Assembly: GCA_048013815.1 (NCBI GenBank)
Contig: CM106586.1
Coordinates: 23,374,001 to 23,438,000, forward strand
Length of the DNA: 64,000 nucleotides
Source: Setoptus koraiensis
Lineage: Eukaryota; Arthropoda
Reading direction: 5' to 3'
The position numbers were made by a program, and so were the translations under genes. Positions 21,701 through 37,500 of this stretch are shown here, piece after piece (positions within the stretch are counted from its first letter, which is position 1; every line of letters begins with the position of its first letter). The notes below the pieces were generated by a model that was given only the letters and a program-made list of their open reading frames with translations, was not told the origin of the DNA and ran no database searches.

Positions 21701-24700
21701 TGTAATTTTTATATTGGTATTATTTTGTTTAGGTAGATAAAATATTTTGGTATATAAAAATTATTCTATTTTTTGAGAAATTGCTTATGTATTGGGTAAT
21801 ATGGGGGTTATTTTACTATTCTATAATATTATGTATTAATTTTTTTTTGTTTTTTTTCTTGATTTTTTATGTAGTTTTATTTTAATTACTTATATTAATT
21901 TTGTCGTATTTTTATCTTTTTAAATGGTTTTCCCATTCTCAATATTACCGTATAACTCCGCACATATAGTTAACACATATAACATTAATAATAACATAGA
22001 GATTTAAAAGTTTATTCATGAATGTGTTTTATATGTTCTTGTTTTTGTTACAAACAATACACAATAGAATTCTATAAACTTAGGGTAATTAAGTGATTAA
22101 TTTTTGATAGTTTTATAATAGTCGTTAGAAAGAAAACTATGATTAGATTAAACTTCAATAGGTTGGGAAGAGATCAGAACGAGTTCTAAAAAAATACTAA
22201 ACTAAGGTTCTTAAGGAATCTCAATATTCAAAAAAAATATTCGATAAGTTTATTAAGCAGAATTGTAAAAAATTATTCTAAAAGTTGATCTTAGGAAGGG
22301 CTAAGGGGGATAAGACTTCACAAATAAAAATTGCTTCATATATTTATAATAAAAAAACCAATAATAGGTAAAAGTGTAGGGGCACAAGAATAACTTTGAA
22401 TAAAATAGATTTTTTTTGGTTTTTTGTTTTTTTTTTTTGGGTTTTTTTTTTTTTGGTTTGTATTTCATGATTAAAACTAATAAGCAAACATGTATAGTCA
22501 ATTGTACATTTTGCAAATAAAATCTATAGAAATAAGAAATACAATATAGGAAAATAGTTATAGGCGAGAAACTAAAAAATAGATGAGTTAACTTAAGAAA
22601 CTAGTAGTATATCATTAAAAATGGGTATATGGTAGAGTAAGTAACAGTATAAGTGAATAAATTATTTATTCAGCATAAAATTATGTATATTAATTTTCCG
22701 ACTATAAAAATAAAGTTCAAATAAGTGCCTGAAATAAATAGCTAGGGCGAAAGTATTTATTAAAAAATATTAAGAAAAACAATATGCGAAATTCCAAATA
22801 TGGTAAATTTCTGGTAATGTGAATAGAAAGATATAAATACATAGTATAAAAAAACTAATCTTAATGTAATAATAAAACTTTACTAAATTTTAAAAATCTA
22901 TCAAAATTTGTAAATAAAGAACAAAAATAAAGTGGTATGAGTAATTAAAGGTATGAAATAGTTTATTACAAGTAATTAATAGTACTAAAAAATAATAATA
23001 AAACTTAGAAAATGAAAATTCATAACTAAAAAAATATAGAAAAAAAGTTAAAAAAGATAAATACAGATTAGATACTATAAATATTGCAAATTCATTAAGT
23101 TGGTGATATCAATAAAAAAATTCCAAAATAAGGAGGATCTATAGCAAATGAGATTTCATAATTAACGGTTGAGTTTTTATAGCTGGAAAGACTTTTGTTT
23201 CGGTGTTTAAAAGAAAATAAGTAAGATCATGCAATAAAATTATGTGTTATATATAACAAAAAATAAAAAAAAAATAAAAAAAAAAAATAAAAAAAATGCA
23301 TTATGGGATAATTTCAAATAGGACAAAATAGAAGAAAAATAGGGACTGCCAAGATAGGAAAAATCACAGATTGTTAAAATAAATAATGTGTTGTATTAAT
23401 ATTGAAATTTGGTGTTAGACAGAATTGATAAATTATCATATACATAATATAATGTTTAGTGTGAGACGATGTAAATGAACAATATTTAAACAATCAAATA
23501 ATACAAAAAATTCATCCTATAAAAGGTTCTAATGGAAGATGAATCAAATAAGTATCAAAGTTTTTTGGTTTATCGAGTGATATATAAATTAGATATAACG
23601 AAATGATTGATTTAAAAGTTAAATTTAGCTTTAGAAATTGACGGAATACATGTATTTCGGTTTCCTTTAAACACACGTGTGTGAAATATTCAGCTTATTT
23701 GCATTAAAATTTTTATATTCCTAAATTAAATACATGAGATATATAAAATGAACATATATTAAGACAAAGATGACGACTTACATCGTATTAAGTAAATTTA
23801 TTGGGTGTGGATAAGTATATAAAATTGTAGTCTTAAATTATTAAAAACAAACACATTCATTCACTGAATAGGTGGAACATATTTTTGTAAAGACGGTTAA
23901 TTGCTCTTATCGGGCTTTATCACGAATAACTAAAAGTGAATATAAATTTCTTGAACGCTACTGTTAGAATTATATAATAAAAAATATTGAACCAGGCTTT
24001 TGCGTATATCAAAACATACGATATCGATATTTAAAGCGCGTTTATTCATATTTGTATGCATATAGTAACCTGGTATAGGGTAGTAAAAAATGTGGACAGA
24101 AGTTAAGAATTATTGACACAAAAGAAAAAAACAAAAATTTAATGTGCTCAGAAAAATAATATATTATGATATAAAATGATTAGAAGTTCTAAAAAACAAA
24201 ACATTACAATTAAGAGTAGTTTGAAGAAAAATAGATTTGGATACGAATTAAGATTATAATGTAGAACAATATTATAAAAAACCGATTAAATCAGGTTCAT
24301 CAACATTTGTTCAAGAATCAATTACATAGTTAAAAACATAAATATAACTTGAAGGGTCGTAAATTATCATTAGAAGTGGTAAAGTAATGAATAAAATAAA
24401 ACAAGATACAATATAATGTGAAAAGTGGACGAGAAAATATACATTTTGTTATTAGTTTATTTAGTTTTGGACTATAAATTCTAGAGGATTTTTAAGAAGA
24501 CATGACAGTAAATTATAATATAGTTAACAATAACAAATATACATAACATATAATTTTCACTCTGATAAATAATAATTTAAAATAGTTGGAAAGACAATTA
24601 AATAAAAAAAAATATGTCTTATTAAAACTTCGCCAGATTAGGAATGAAAAAAAAAATTTTATTATTTTTCGTTTAATTAGGCCCATTCTAATTAATTTAT

Positions 24701-27700
24701 ACATCTATAAAGGATATAACCTCTAAAATACTAAAGTTTTTTGTCATAAAATAGAACTATGGGTATTTTAATGATATGTAATACTTAATAGAGATATTGT
24801 CATAAATCACACAAGAGATTTAAACAGAACGTCTAACAATATGTCATCGAAGATTATACATGAACGTAATTATTGTAGAAATAATAGCGAAATAAAAGAA
24901 TAGAGAACTATGGATGGATTTCTATACTCGGGGTGTTGACTAAATGACTTGAGGAATCAAATTAAAATAGAATGATGTGCCAACAAAATAGAGCTAATTA
25001 AAAAAAAATGTATAATGAAAGCCAAATGTAAAATAAAGTAAAATATTACTAGAGTGTACCAGTTGTAAATAAAAAAATAACCTATTTTTTTTACTTCAAG
25101 GGGTATATTTATTCATCACACATCTATCTAATAAATTAAAATAACTTTAAAAGTTCTCAAACACACATTAGTTAAGAAAAAATAAAAATAACTAGTATCT
25201 GTTTATATTTAATAATTCGGACCAAAAATAAGGACAGTAATAACATTTACTAGATTATCTTGTGTACTCATGTCATGTTGGTGGTTAGAATGTTCTAAAA
25301 GATAAATATACAAAGATAATCATGCTATATACATTAATTGGAGGGCAAAAAAAAAAATGTTTTAATGTGAATTGAGTGATAAAATATGATGCACCTAAAA
25401 GATATGACAAAAAAAAAATGGATTATGAGGATAAGAAGTCAATACGAGTCAAGAGTTTAATTTCATAGAAGCTCTAACAATATAGTAGAAAAGTATAGAC
25501 TAATAATTACAAAAATGCAATTCGTTGTTCATAAGAGTTAAGGGTGATAATTATCAAAAAAAAAAATGTAAAATAAAAATAATCAGATGTCGCCTTAAAA
25601 TGATGTATATTGTGACTACTCGTTAAAAATTTAAAAGATAGATGTGAATCTTCGGCTGTTATTCAGAATAAATGGCTAGTAATTTATAAAATTTAGAAAC
25701 AGTGTAGAAGTAGGTCCTAAGGTAGAACTAAGAAACATCATAAAATTTAATAGTACGTGAGATATTAAAAATAAAATGAAATTTTGTTTTGTGCGATGTC
25801 ATGACATGAAGAGATCAAATCAAATCGTGGGATACATGTCATAGTTATCGAATAGAAAAATATTGGGGTGATCAATATAAAATTAATAACCCTTATTAAC
25901 AGAACACGTACATATACTAAAATCTTGTAAATGAATGTAAATGGCCTATGAAAAATAAATTTAAAGGACTTTAATAAAAGAAGTCTTTCAAATAGGAATA
26001 CAAATTCTTGAAAAAAAAATAATTTAAAAGCGGTAGTATGAGTCACTTATTAATTGAGAGGTCTATTTAAAGTTGGCATTGCTCTAGTCATTAGAAATGG
26101 GATACAAAATATCATTTTGAAGTATGGTTATATATATAATTATAATGCGACGTACAAAGGGGTGAAACAATTTTAAGTAAAAATCACAAAAAAAAATAGC
26201 GTCAATTTTGTTAGTTATGGATCAAAAAAATTTGTTTTAGTGCAATTATTAAATTCATACTAGGACGAATTATTTAAACTCTAAAATCAAATGATGCTAT
26301 AGAAAAATTAACCAAACATCATACTCATTTATATATATGCGGCTGTAGATTATATAAAAACAATAGGTAGATTTAGTTTTTGGTGGGGTGTTAAATTTAA
26401 AAAATATATTGAATTTGACAAAAATGGTAAAGATAAATATGTATCGTGAAAAAGACATTTAGGTAAGACTTTTAAATAACTTTTATATCAAAAAAAATTT
26501 ATGGTATTCCTTAAAATGAGGAAGACATAGGGTTTGCGAGCGACTACATGAGATTAATTACAGGATATATGCACTTAATGTAAATACTTGTTGTATATGC
26601 TTTTTAAAATTTTTCAATTTTGTTTAGTTATTATTATTAGAAAACATTGTAAACAATGTAGGTAAGGAAAAAAAAAGAACAATGTAAGGTATAAAAAATA
26701 AAATAGCGGTTATAAAATATCATAGAAAAAAATTAATATTTATATTAATAAATTATTCTATAATATCGAAATCTAACTTACAAAAAATAAGACAATAACA
26801 AAGGTTGAAAATGAGAAATCACAAAGGATTAGTATCAAAATAACTGGTAAAATGAAATAGAAATAAAAATAAGAATGCATCCGACCAGTCTATAGAGTGG
26901 GTAGAAAATTAAAATAAAATAAAAATTATAAAATAGTTAGATATAATGGGTAATACTATCTTAAAAAAATATGGTATTAGGCATATTAAAGTAACTAGAT
27001 TACTCATTAAGAGTAGTCTGCTGAAAAACGTTTTTAGTTTAATTTAATCAAGAAATACCTGGAGAGGAGGAAAACAAAAATAAATATAAAGAAATCGGCG
27101 TTTAGTTTTATGTTGTTTGTGTTAATGGAAAAATAAGATATTGTAAGGAGATCATCAAGATATAAAAATGTGTCTTTATATCAGTAGACAAAAAAATAGT
27201 AATAATATAATTCATACTAAAATGTATATCATGGTACTCTGATAATACTTTTTCATCTTTGCGTGGATGGAATTTAAAAAGAGAGGTAAATAACACAAAA
27301 AAAGATATATAAAGAATAGATGATATATAAATTTCCCTCAAGATAAAAAATATAAGACAACGGTCATTTGACAAAAAAAATATTTATGAGATTCTGGTAG
27401 TGAGAGCTAAAATGTAACAAAGAGTGGAGCGTAAGAGTAGGTCGAACGAAGTTTGTGGATTGATAGAGTTAAAATAAGAGACAGAACAAATTTGTAATTG
27501 ACGAAGTTATAGTTAGAGAAATAAACAATTAAAATTAAATATTTTAAACGAGGAATAAGCATTGTTGCGAACTTGGTTGAATAATACAATTTAATCGGAT
27601 TGGTGTGGTGATAATATATAATAAAAGAACAATTATACTGTTTTATCTGATTTAAGAAAATGTTATTTTTAAATTGAAAATAATAATAATGCGGATACTT

Positions 27701-30700
27701 AAAAGGTGAAAGAAATTTGTGCTGCACATATTAAAAATAAAAATAATAAACTTTTATTCATTAAGGAAATTATGACAATAGGGGAGACGCTACATATACA
27801 CATGTCTAGTCGTTTTCAGTACAGAAAAGAACTGATAATTGTATGAAAATAAAAAATTAAAAATTGAGTTGTAATACTTTAGATGATTAAGCATTAATAC
27901 ACATTAATCACATATTTTAAAAAAAACGTCGTTAGGTGGTAGATTGAGATTTGTAAATTAACTAATATATAGAAATAATTGGGAGTAAAAAACGAATTAT
28001 TTACATTAGTATTTTCGGGGTGATAAAAAATGAATGTGTTATCAAAATAAAAATAAAATGATGAAAGAAAATAAAATACAATTAATATTGTTAGGATAAA
28101 TCGCAAAATAGCTGGCTAAATTAGAGGAGTGGGTGATAGAGCAGCTGGGTATGAAATGGTGTCGTTTTGCTATAAATTAAAGTCTATATAAAATCATGCG
28201 ACTGACGTGACAAATACAAAAAAATTAGAACAGTATATTAATTTTAGAAACTGGATAATGAAAGAATTTTATGAGTGTTTTATGATAAAACAGTTATTCT
28301 CTAAAATCTTGATATTTAAAGAGTTAATTTAATGTTGGAGAAACATAATCTACGTGCAGATAATTCAATTTTGCAGTTTAAACCAATTTAAATAAATAAA
28401 AAAGTATTGTTTAAATAGAGTTTAGGTGTTTGTCAGTCATAATCTGAGTAGTAACCTTTTTATAGGGCGTCGTCAATTTGATGTACTGAGAAGAGAGTGA
28501 ATATAACTTTTTTTTCAGATAATGAGGATAATTGTGTTTAAAATTAGGGATAATAAGTAATGATTTTAGTTGGGTGATATATAGATGGATATATCGAAAA
28601 TAGTTGATGGGGCTTAGAGTAAGAAAAAGGAATCTAGTATAAATTGATTTATGAATGATAAAAAATATTTGCAAAATAAAATTTGTATCATATTATATAT
28701 CATAAGCTAATACCCAAAGGTAAAGTTAAAGTATAATAAACAAAAGTTGGCTAATTTGTGAATTTGTTAATATCGTTAAGGTGTGGTAAGTGCTGATATG
28801 GAAGTTCATGAAAGACAGAGTGATAATTGGGCTGGTAAGACTGGGTGTTTGTATCAGATTAACGGAAATATTGTATTATCATGATAAGCTAAGGTTAAAA
28901 AGACAACCACAACAATAAAAAATAAATTGGTGTTTGCGGCTATAAAGATATAAACATAAGAAAGTTAAATCAATCAAATTTGTAAACAATTTGGTCTTGT
29001 GTAATAACCCAAACAATAAATCGCGACAGGTAGCCAATTGAAAACAAACCATTCTCCGGTAATAATATTTTCCAAGTGGTGAAAGGTTAGTATTTACTTT
29101 CATTCAGTGAATTACATTGAAAATAAATAATGGACTCTAAAATGGACATATCCCTTTAGAAAAGTTTGTTGGACAATTACGGTAAAGTTTAAAAAAAAAT
29201 TGTTTTTTAAAAATACTTGTTTTGGAATAAAGTATTAAGAAGAGTAGTTAAGTTTGCCCAGTGAGGTTAAATAAATATCTTTGATTGATTAAAATTTTAT
29301 TTTAATTTTTCAGTGGGTTTCAATTAATTCTTTTAAAATAAAGGTTGCTGTTAATGTAAAGAGGGACAAACTATAATGCTTATTAGGCGAAAACAGTATG
29401 AAAATTAAAGTCAAAGCATAGGACTCCAAGAATTTGTTAGTCCTGGATAATCGAAAAAAAAATTCAATGGGTATATCATTAAATCATGCATTACAGGACT
29501 AAAGAAATCCAGATATGATTTACCATATTAACATCGCAGGAAATTAAGATTGTAATATACTTAAAAAAATTGATTTTATTTTGCACTCTAAAAAAGTATC
29601 TTCAATTCATGATGTTATTAAAAAGGAAATGCACACTCTTAGATCAAGATAATTCAGCGATATGGGAATAATTGAACAAACTTTTAACAATATTAATTTA
29701 AATTATATTTAGAATTGAACTGATGTTATAAAAAAAAAAAGAAGTTTGAGTGCAAGAATGGAATATGTTGGAGGGTTCAACATGGATTACATTAATTAAT
29801 TTTAGAGGTAGATTGGAAATTACTATATTTCATATTAAAAAGAATTATAAAAAGGTCGGATACACATATATAAATGGAAATTGAAGTTATAGTAAGAGCT
29901 AAACATGGTAAATATGACTAGATAAAATAATTTCTAAGGGAGTATATATACTCAAGTAGTTAACATGGAAGGAAAGGATAAGATGGATTATTTAAATAAT
30001 AACTTTTCTTGAGATGTTAATAGAATAAAAAAGTAATTAAAAATGATTATACTTAACATACAGCACCTCTTTATTTAAACATAAACTAAATGAGAACATA
30101 CATAAATGGTTATGACTGTTAAGGGAACAGATAGAGATGATGTAATATGTATCAGTTGCATAAACTTAAAATAGAGAACTATCATAAAACATCAAACCAC
30201 AGGTTTGTATTGCATTTCGAAATTATACAAAAATATTAATTGAAACAAAAATTTCCTAATTAATTAAGTTGAGTTGAGGGACAAATAAGGATTCCTATAT
30301 TAAAACATTAATTTGGGGATCAAAAAAAATATTTCTCAAAAGAAAATCGCATATAAAGGAAATTACTAAAAGAATAATTGCGGTGTTGTTAATAAAATCT
30401 GGTATTATAAGTGAAATTGTGATATATTGAAAACTATTCTAAATTAACACAAATGGGTGTAGAAAAATAAGTAAAAATTAATTATTATAAATATAATAAA
30501 AAACATGTAAAAGGTTGCAATGAAGATTTAATGTCTAGTGATTTAACAAACAATTATGTGATAAGTCATATGATATAAATAGGTAACATGAATAAGTAAC
30601 AATGTTTCAAAAGCGAAGGAAAAGATAAGTAGCGGGAAGTCATTTGAAAGTAGGTATTGGGTTTTGATTAATAATCAACCAAACATGTAATCTTTTTAAA

Positions 30701-33700
30701 AGTTTTAAAAGGACAACATTTTATGATAGTCTATAAACATATTGATAAAATTATTAAATTGTTAAGCAGAAATATGGGAACCAGTACTTTAACGAGGATA
30801 TTGTGTAAATAACCTCTAGTGCTTTTCCTAAAAATGTCAAAAAAATTCATAATTTTTTTTCATTTTTTAAAAATATAGAAGACAAAATAAGAATAAGAAA
30901 GTTAAAGAAAATGGTTATATTAATCGCAAGTTTTCGACTCAAATGTTTAAAAGACTGGAGAGTGATTTACAATAGATGATTAAGAAAAAATCACACATAA
31001 TATTAGAATATAGTTGAATATTATTAAAAAAGGTAACTCTATGGATTAATATGAGGTAAAATATTATTTAATCATTTATATAAGTACAGGTCAATAACAA
31101 AAAGACAACAATATTTTAAATACAATAAGGTTGTAAGTGTTTTGTTCTTGATATAATCGTGTGGTCACAAATAACTATAGTCTAGATAGGTTAAAAATAG
31201 TTCGACTAAGAAAAAAAGTAACTAAAAAAAAAAATGGGAGTCAACATTTAATAAAAAAAATTAAGGTGGGATATTTTCACATTAGTGGTTCTAAGGTTGA
31301 AATTTATAAAATAGATAGTATATTTAGAAAGATTAAATAGGTGGGTGTTAATTTCATGAATCAAAAAATAATTAAGAAGTAGATTTGATTTAAATTTCGT
31401 CGGGTTTTATTAAGAGGGTCTAAATAATTAGAATTGAACTTGAACGATAGGTGCAAAGGAAATTACATAATATTACATGATATTAGACTCTGAACATAAG
31501 TAATATGCAACATCTTAAAAATAAAATATTATGGAAACACGTGGGTACAGTCGTAAGAAATAAATAATATAAATTAGAAGTTATAATAAAAAATAATGTT
31601 AAGAATATCCTGGTAAAAGGAAAAATATAATCTATTTATATGGAATATAGATTCATAATAAAATATTTTGTTGTTAATTTAATTTCAAAACTTCAATTAA
31701 AACATGTGCTAGGATGATAGTTAAACATATATTAGAAGAATAAATAATAAACAAATAAAAGAACAAGAATTATTATTTGATGAGAAAAATTAATATCCGT
31801 TATAAAGCTTGTATATCAGGATTAAATTCATAATTGGTGGGGGAGTATTATTTTTTTATCAATGATACAATATTCGATATATATGTTATCAATATATGTT
31901 AAGAATAAAATATATATCAAAATAATTTACAGTGTTTATATAGGTATTCATATTACATATGTTCATCATAGTTAAAAAAAAAACAAAAAAGAATTAAAGT
32001 AAAAATTGTTTAGAAAAAGACACTTATAAAATAAGAAAAAATTTAAAGATCTACTAGAAATATAATGGAAATAATTAAACAAAAATTAATGAATAATTTA
32101 AGTTAAATAACGATAAAAATAAGTGTGGTATCAACAGACTTATATTTGCTAAGGTTGTATATTAGGGATTAACAAATAATGAGGATAGGCTATTTGATAA
32201 GTGAACTACTAAAGAAATGAATAACGGAACCCAAAAAAATGTAGTTAATGCGCTATAATATTTATAAACACGCTTAATAGGTCTATATTAAACAAATAGA
32301 TTTAAAAAGCTGTTTAATAATAGGAGACTAAATTATAAAAGGAATAAAATAAAAAACAAATGTATTGAATGTGTAATACGCTGATATATAAGTGAACGTT
32401 ACAAATAGAAGTAGAATGGGGAGTTAATATTATGAAAACAGATAATTTTTTTTCTTTTTCGAAACACGATTATTTATAAATGGACTTCACTTAGAGACGA
32501 GACAATTAATAAACAATTCAGTTCGTAGTTTAGTTGTTTACCTCATGATGATACATTGTCAGAACTATAAATCCGATAGAAAAATTGAAGTAAATGTTCA
32601 TGAACTAGCGTGGTGATCATTTCTATTTATATTTTGATTTGTTATTGTTAAAACAATAGTTTGTAAATAATCATTCATTGCAATACTATAAATATTTAAA
32701 AGGCATCACGAATTGAAAGAATTAATCTAATAGTGCAGAAAAACTCGATTTTTATAAAAAATTAAAGTATAAATTGATGGTAGATGTTAGTATTTTTCTT
32801 ATGTTTTAAATATTAACATGATGGACATTAAAAGTACATATTCTATGTCAACCACAGGAAAAAAAAAAAAAAAAAATAATTACAAGATACATATATCTCT
32901 TCATTGGACAAGGTTATATTATAACAGATGAATATATATAGAATGTCAGTCAATGCATAAAAGAAATAATAGATACAATGCAAACAAAAATTACATACAA
33001 AACACAAAAAGACCCAAGAACAAAAAAATTTGTATCAAAAGCAGTAAATGTGATAAATTGAGCTAGATACTAGACCAATGTGTAAAAGTAATGGAGGTAA
33101 TCAGAAAAATAAATAGGTGTATATGAAAGATTTGTAATTATTTTCACAAAAAATTTATATTTAGTTAACTCAAATTAACGAAAATATCTCGGAACGATAA
33201 ATACATATACATCTTTTAAATTTTGAGTAGGATCCCTTCAAACATTTCTTCAAATATATCATATTTTAATGTTACTAGTAAAAAAAAAATGAACTTCTTA
33301 GAATGATTTATGTGAACAAATTATTAAAATAAAAAAACAAAAAAAAAATAATTGCCAAAAAATACTTAGGACTATTGATAATAACGTGAAGATTAAAAGA
33401 AATACAAAATAAATTATAAATGATTAAGTATGCACGCAAATGTAAAAAAATTCCTGCGTTAACTAAATAGAAACTGTGTGTAAAGTGTAGTCTTATACGT
33501 ATTGATATTGAACTTTCTAAAATAAAATACACGATAAATTTAAATAATTTTTTACTTAATTAGTATAATCTGAATTTTGGAGGTAATACTGAAGATTCAT
33601 TATATTTAAACTTTTAATCATAATAAAATGACACTACCTTATTGAGGTGCCGCGGTGTTCGAAATATAGTGATAAATGAAATTTGGAATGGTTTCTGTTA

Positions 33701-34100
33701 AAGATAGAGAAATAATAATAACATAAACTCTTTGTAAAAGATATAGAAACTTCGTAGGCATATGGATATGCAAAATATCAAAATCAAGAAAAAAAATCAC
33801 TTTAAGATGTTGTCTTAAATTTATAAAAAAAAACAACCAACAAAAATAAGATAACAATAGTAATATAAAAAAAGAAAATTTAAAACACATAACTTTAAAT
33901 AAAAAAACAAAGGGTAAAATTTATAAGGGGAAACTTGTTACAATATGAATTTTGGTAATGATAAGACGAAATTGTCAAACATAAAACAGTTTTTAACTAA
34001 AATTACAAAAAAATAAGATTTATTAAAACACGTCAAATAATCTACAAAAAATTTCCTTCCAAAATATGGTTGCAATAAAAACCTATATTTTGTTTGATTT
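15791..34100. other. Long A-rich, C-poor stretch with short T/G islands
   Basis: About 18 kb of A- and T-dominated sequence has G commoner than C over much of its length. Homopolymer A runs recur every few hundred bases. Short mirror-image T/G islands appear, the clearest at about 21340-21930. No ORF, tRNA, satellite period or transposon end is recognisable. Listed frames of 60-106 codons are rich in Phe, Tyr, Ile and Leu, as expected from base composition alone. Confidence 0.4.
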
Positions 34101-34578
34101 AGGGGTTGTTATATGGTTAAGTGTACCTTTATTATGATTTGTTGTTTTGGTTTTGTTTATGTGTTATTACAATTTGTTGTGATTGCGTGCGGTATGTGGT
34201 ATTGTTTTTTTTGTTTTTTTATCTTTTTTTTCTTTGCCTTTTCTTTTTTTCTTTTTTTTTATTTTGATTTTAAATTTGTGTGTTTTTTTAAAATTTTATG
34301 GTTTATGTTTTTTTTTTTTAATTTATTGATTTTTTTGTGTGTTTTTCTGTATGGTGTTATTGATATGATGTGGTTGTTTTATTTGTTTTTTTTGTTTTTA
34401 TTTTTTTATTTGAGTGTTTGTTTTATATGTTTTTTTTTTTTATTTTTTTTATTGTGTGTATGTGGTTTAGATAGGTTTGTTTTTTTTTTATTTTCAGTTT
34501 TTTAATTTTAGGTTATGAGTTTTTTTCGTTTAGTTTTGTGTGTTTATTTTTAGTGGTTTTTTTTTTGTTGTTTTGATT
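34101..34578. repeat. T/G island nearly free of C and A
   Basis: The plus strand consists almost wholly of T and G, with sharp edges against A-rich sequence on both sides. The 130-codon frame at 34113-34505 is an accident of this composition: nearly all its residues are Phe, Leu, Val, Cys, Ile and Tyr, encoded by T-rich codons. Confidence 0.45.
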
Positions 34579-37500
34579 TCATAAACAGAATGAACTGATA
34601 AAATTAAATAAATGATCTAGTCAATTAAATTAAAAAAATATAATATTATTTTGCTAAAATAAAAGTAAAATAACATACTACAGAAATTTTAATTATTATT
34701 ATCACATCAAACATTCATATAAAAAGTTAATTCACAAGGATAATATTCACACAAAGATAAAATTTAATTCATCAGTGAGGTAATTAAATTTTATAATTAT
34801 GGTTGTTTGGTCTTTGTTGTTTCTTTTGTAGTTTGAATTTAAATTAAAAAGGTCTACAAAAAAATTAATAGTTTATAAAATTATATTTTTTTATAATTAT
34901 TAATAGAACTAATATTATCGATAAAAATATATAAATTTCCAAAAGATAGGGTGTATGATTAGATTTTATTAACTATTTATAATTAATAAACAGTATCTTT
35001 ATATTAATTAGCGAAAGAATATTAAAGTTAATCGTCCAGTGCTACATCATATTGATAATAAATTATGTTATCAAATAATTTGTATATAAATATAAAATAA
35101 AAAAATAGTTAACATCAATTAGTGAAAAAATAAACTATAAAATTTAAAATTCTTTTCCAATAATGGGTTATTTAAATCAAATTAAGCTATAAAAACAAGG
35201 CATTGTCATAATATACCAGGCCGAATTCAGTCCTAGTAGGAGCAATGTTCTAAAATTGAAGTACATAGTAAGATACAATTAAAATTGGGTTAACATAACA
35301 TAAGGACAATAATTTATGAAAAACACTTAACATTTCCCATCGTTCATAAGTAATCATAGCACATATCTAAACACAGCATTAAATTTAAATGAATATGAAA
35401 TAATATAATTAAATCGTTTTTTTGATCGATACTGATAAAAACTAATAGAGTTAGATTATACAACTTTTGTGAAATTACAACGTCCAATTAGTTAATTAAT
35501 ACAACCAAAATAAAATAACAAATGTATAACAAATAATCAAACACTAATTTACAACATAAATTTATTTTTAGCATTAAATTTTCAAAAATCCAATACAATT
35601 TTTATTATTAGGATAATTATCATTATGATTATACGATGAAGTTCATAATTAGAAAAAAAGGTTACATTTTTCTTAATCTAAAAATCAAATAATTTGCTAT
35701 TTATCATAATGATGTTTATTAATGCTTAGAATATCGTGTTTGATGGATATAGTCAGTCCAGCCAATCCCAGTAAAACACGCGATAACAGAAAAAAATAGT
35801 AAGTTTCTATCTATAACCTACACGAAATTAGTAACCAGTAAACAAACAAACTATCACCAACAAAAATAATATTCACCATAATAATCTTCAAATAACAAAT
35901 GACTATTATTTTTTTAAAAAAACAGATCATAAAATGGTGGTGATGTTTATATTATCAAAAAAAGGTCAAAACAAAAAGAAAAAACAAGTGGTTCTGATAA
36001 ATTTTTACAACACAACGAAAATAATAAAATTTATTCAATAGAAAAATAAAACATCAGTTCTATTCACAAAAACAAATAAAAGCTCCCAAAAATAGATTGA
36101 GTTTATTCATTTTTTCTTTTTGTAGTATGTTTTATGTATATAATAGTTACTGGTTTTTATTTGTTATTTTAGATATAATAAAAGTTCTGAAATGTAAAAA
36201 TAATATCAAAATATTTTAATTTCAAAAAATGTAATGCAAAAAAAATATTTAATTTTAATAGTGGTTCAAATAATAAAAAAGAAACAAATAGATCAAAAAT
36301 AAATGGGGAAATAATAAATTTTTTGTAAATATGTTTTTTTTTTTTTAGGGTGTTTTTTATTGTTTTTTTCTATGGGGGGGTGTATTTGTTTTTTTTTTTT
36401 TATTTTTTCTTCTAGATTCTTAAAATTCTAAATCATCATCGACTATCAAATACAATAAAATAAAAAATATACATTCGAGTCCTTAAAGAGTTTTATGTAT
36501 TTCTTAAAAAAATGCATTTAGGGATCTTAAAATATTTATAAAAGTAAATTTTTTTTGATTGGGAAAAATTAAATAAACATATTTAAACTGTATTTATAAA
36601 TTTTTACAAAATAATGACATTCTATTGGGAGAATTACAGAAAAATAAAAAAAAAAAAACATACATTTTGAAAACTATACATTCAATTATAAAATCAATTC
36701 AAGGTACATAAACTAATCAAAAAAAAAAACACTCACTAAATGAAGTAATTGTATATTATAGTTTCTGGAATTAAGTAAAGGATATAAAAAAAGTTGCATA
36801 ATATCACGTGTGGTGTGTTTTTTCTTTTTTATTTAATGGTTTTTTTTTATATATTTTTACCATCGTTTTGTTTATTAGATATTCTGTATTTGTCATTTTG
36901 TCAATTTATTAATTTTTAATTTTCTTTTATTTTTTTTACATATTTTTATTTAAGAAAATTTTATAGGTATTTTTTTTGAATAATTTCATTTTGTAAATGA
37001 AGTTGTAATGTATTATTTTTTATTTTAGAGGTATTATGAATTTGAAGAAATTATGAGAAACACGTAAATAATTATAATTTAATATATTAAATAACAAATA
37101 TGTATGTCAAAACTTAAAAAATAAATATTAAAAGTTTAATAAAAAAGTATAATTACATATTAGCCAGGTAAACAAAAAAATAAAAACAAAAATGCAAAAA
37201 TATCATATAGGGGATGGTCAAATAGAAAAATACTTAATATATTAAGGTAATAATTTAACAAATAATGTAAACAACAATGAAAAAAACAATTATTATGTTA
37301 GGTAAGTTAAATATTCTTCTCCTTAAACAAAAATCAAAAGTAAAAATAAATTATCATATTCAAGGTATAAATAAATTAAACGAAAAATAGTAAAAATAAC
37401 AAGACAAAAAAAAAACCAAAAAAGAATAATAAAAATTATAACAAAATATACATAAAAACAACAACTTCTAAATAACGTCCAAACAAAAAGAAATAGAACA

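Noticed and set aside
34113-34505. 130-codon open frame
   Set aside because: Stops are rare only because the block is T and G with hardly any A or C; the peptide is a run of Phe, Leu, Val and Cys with no domain.
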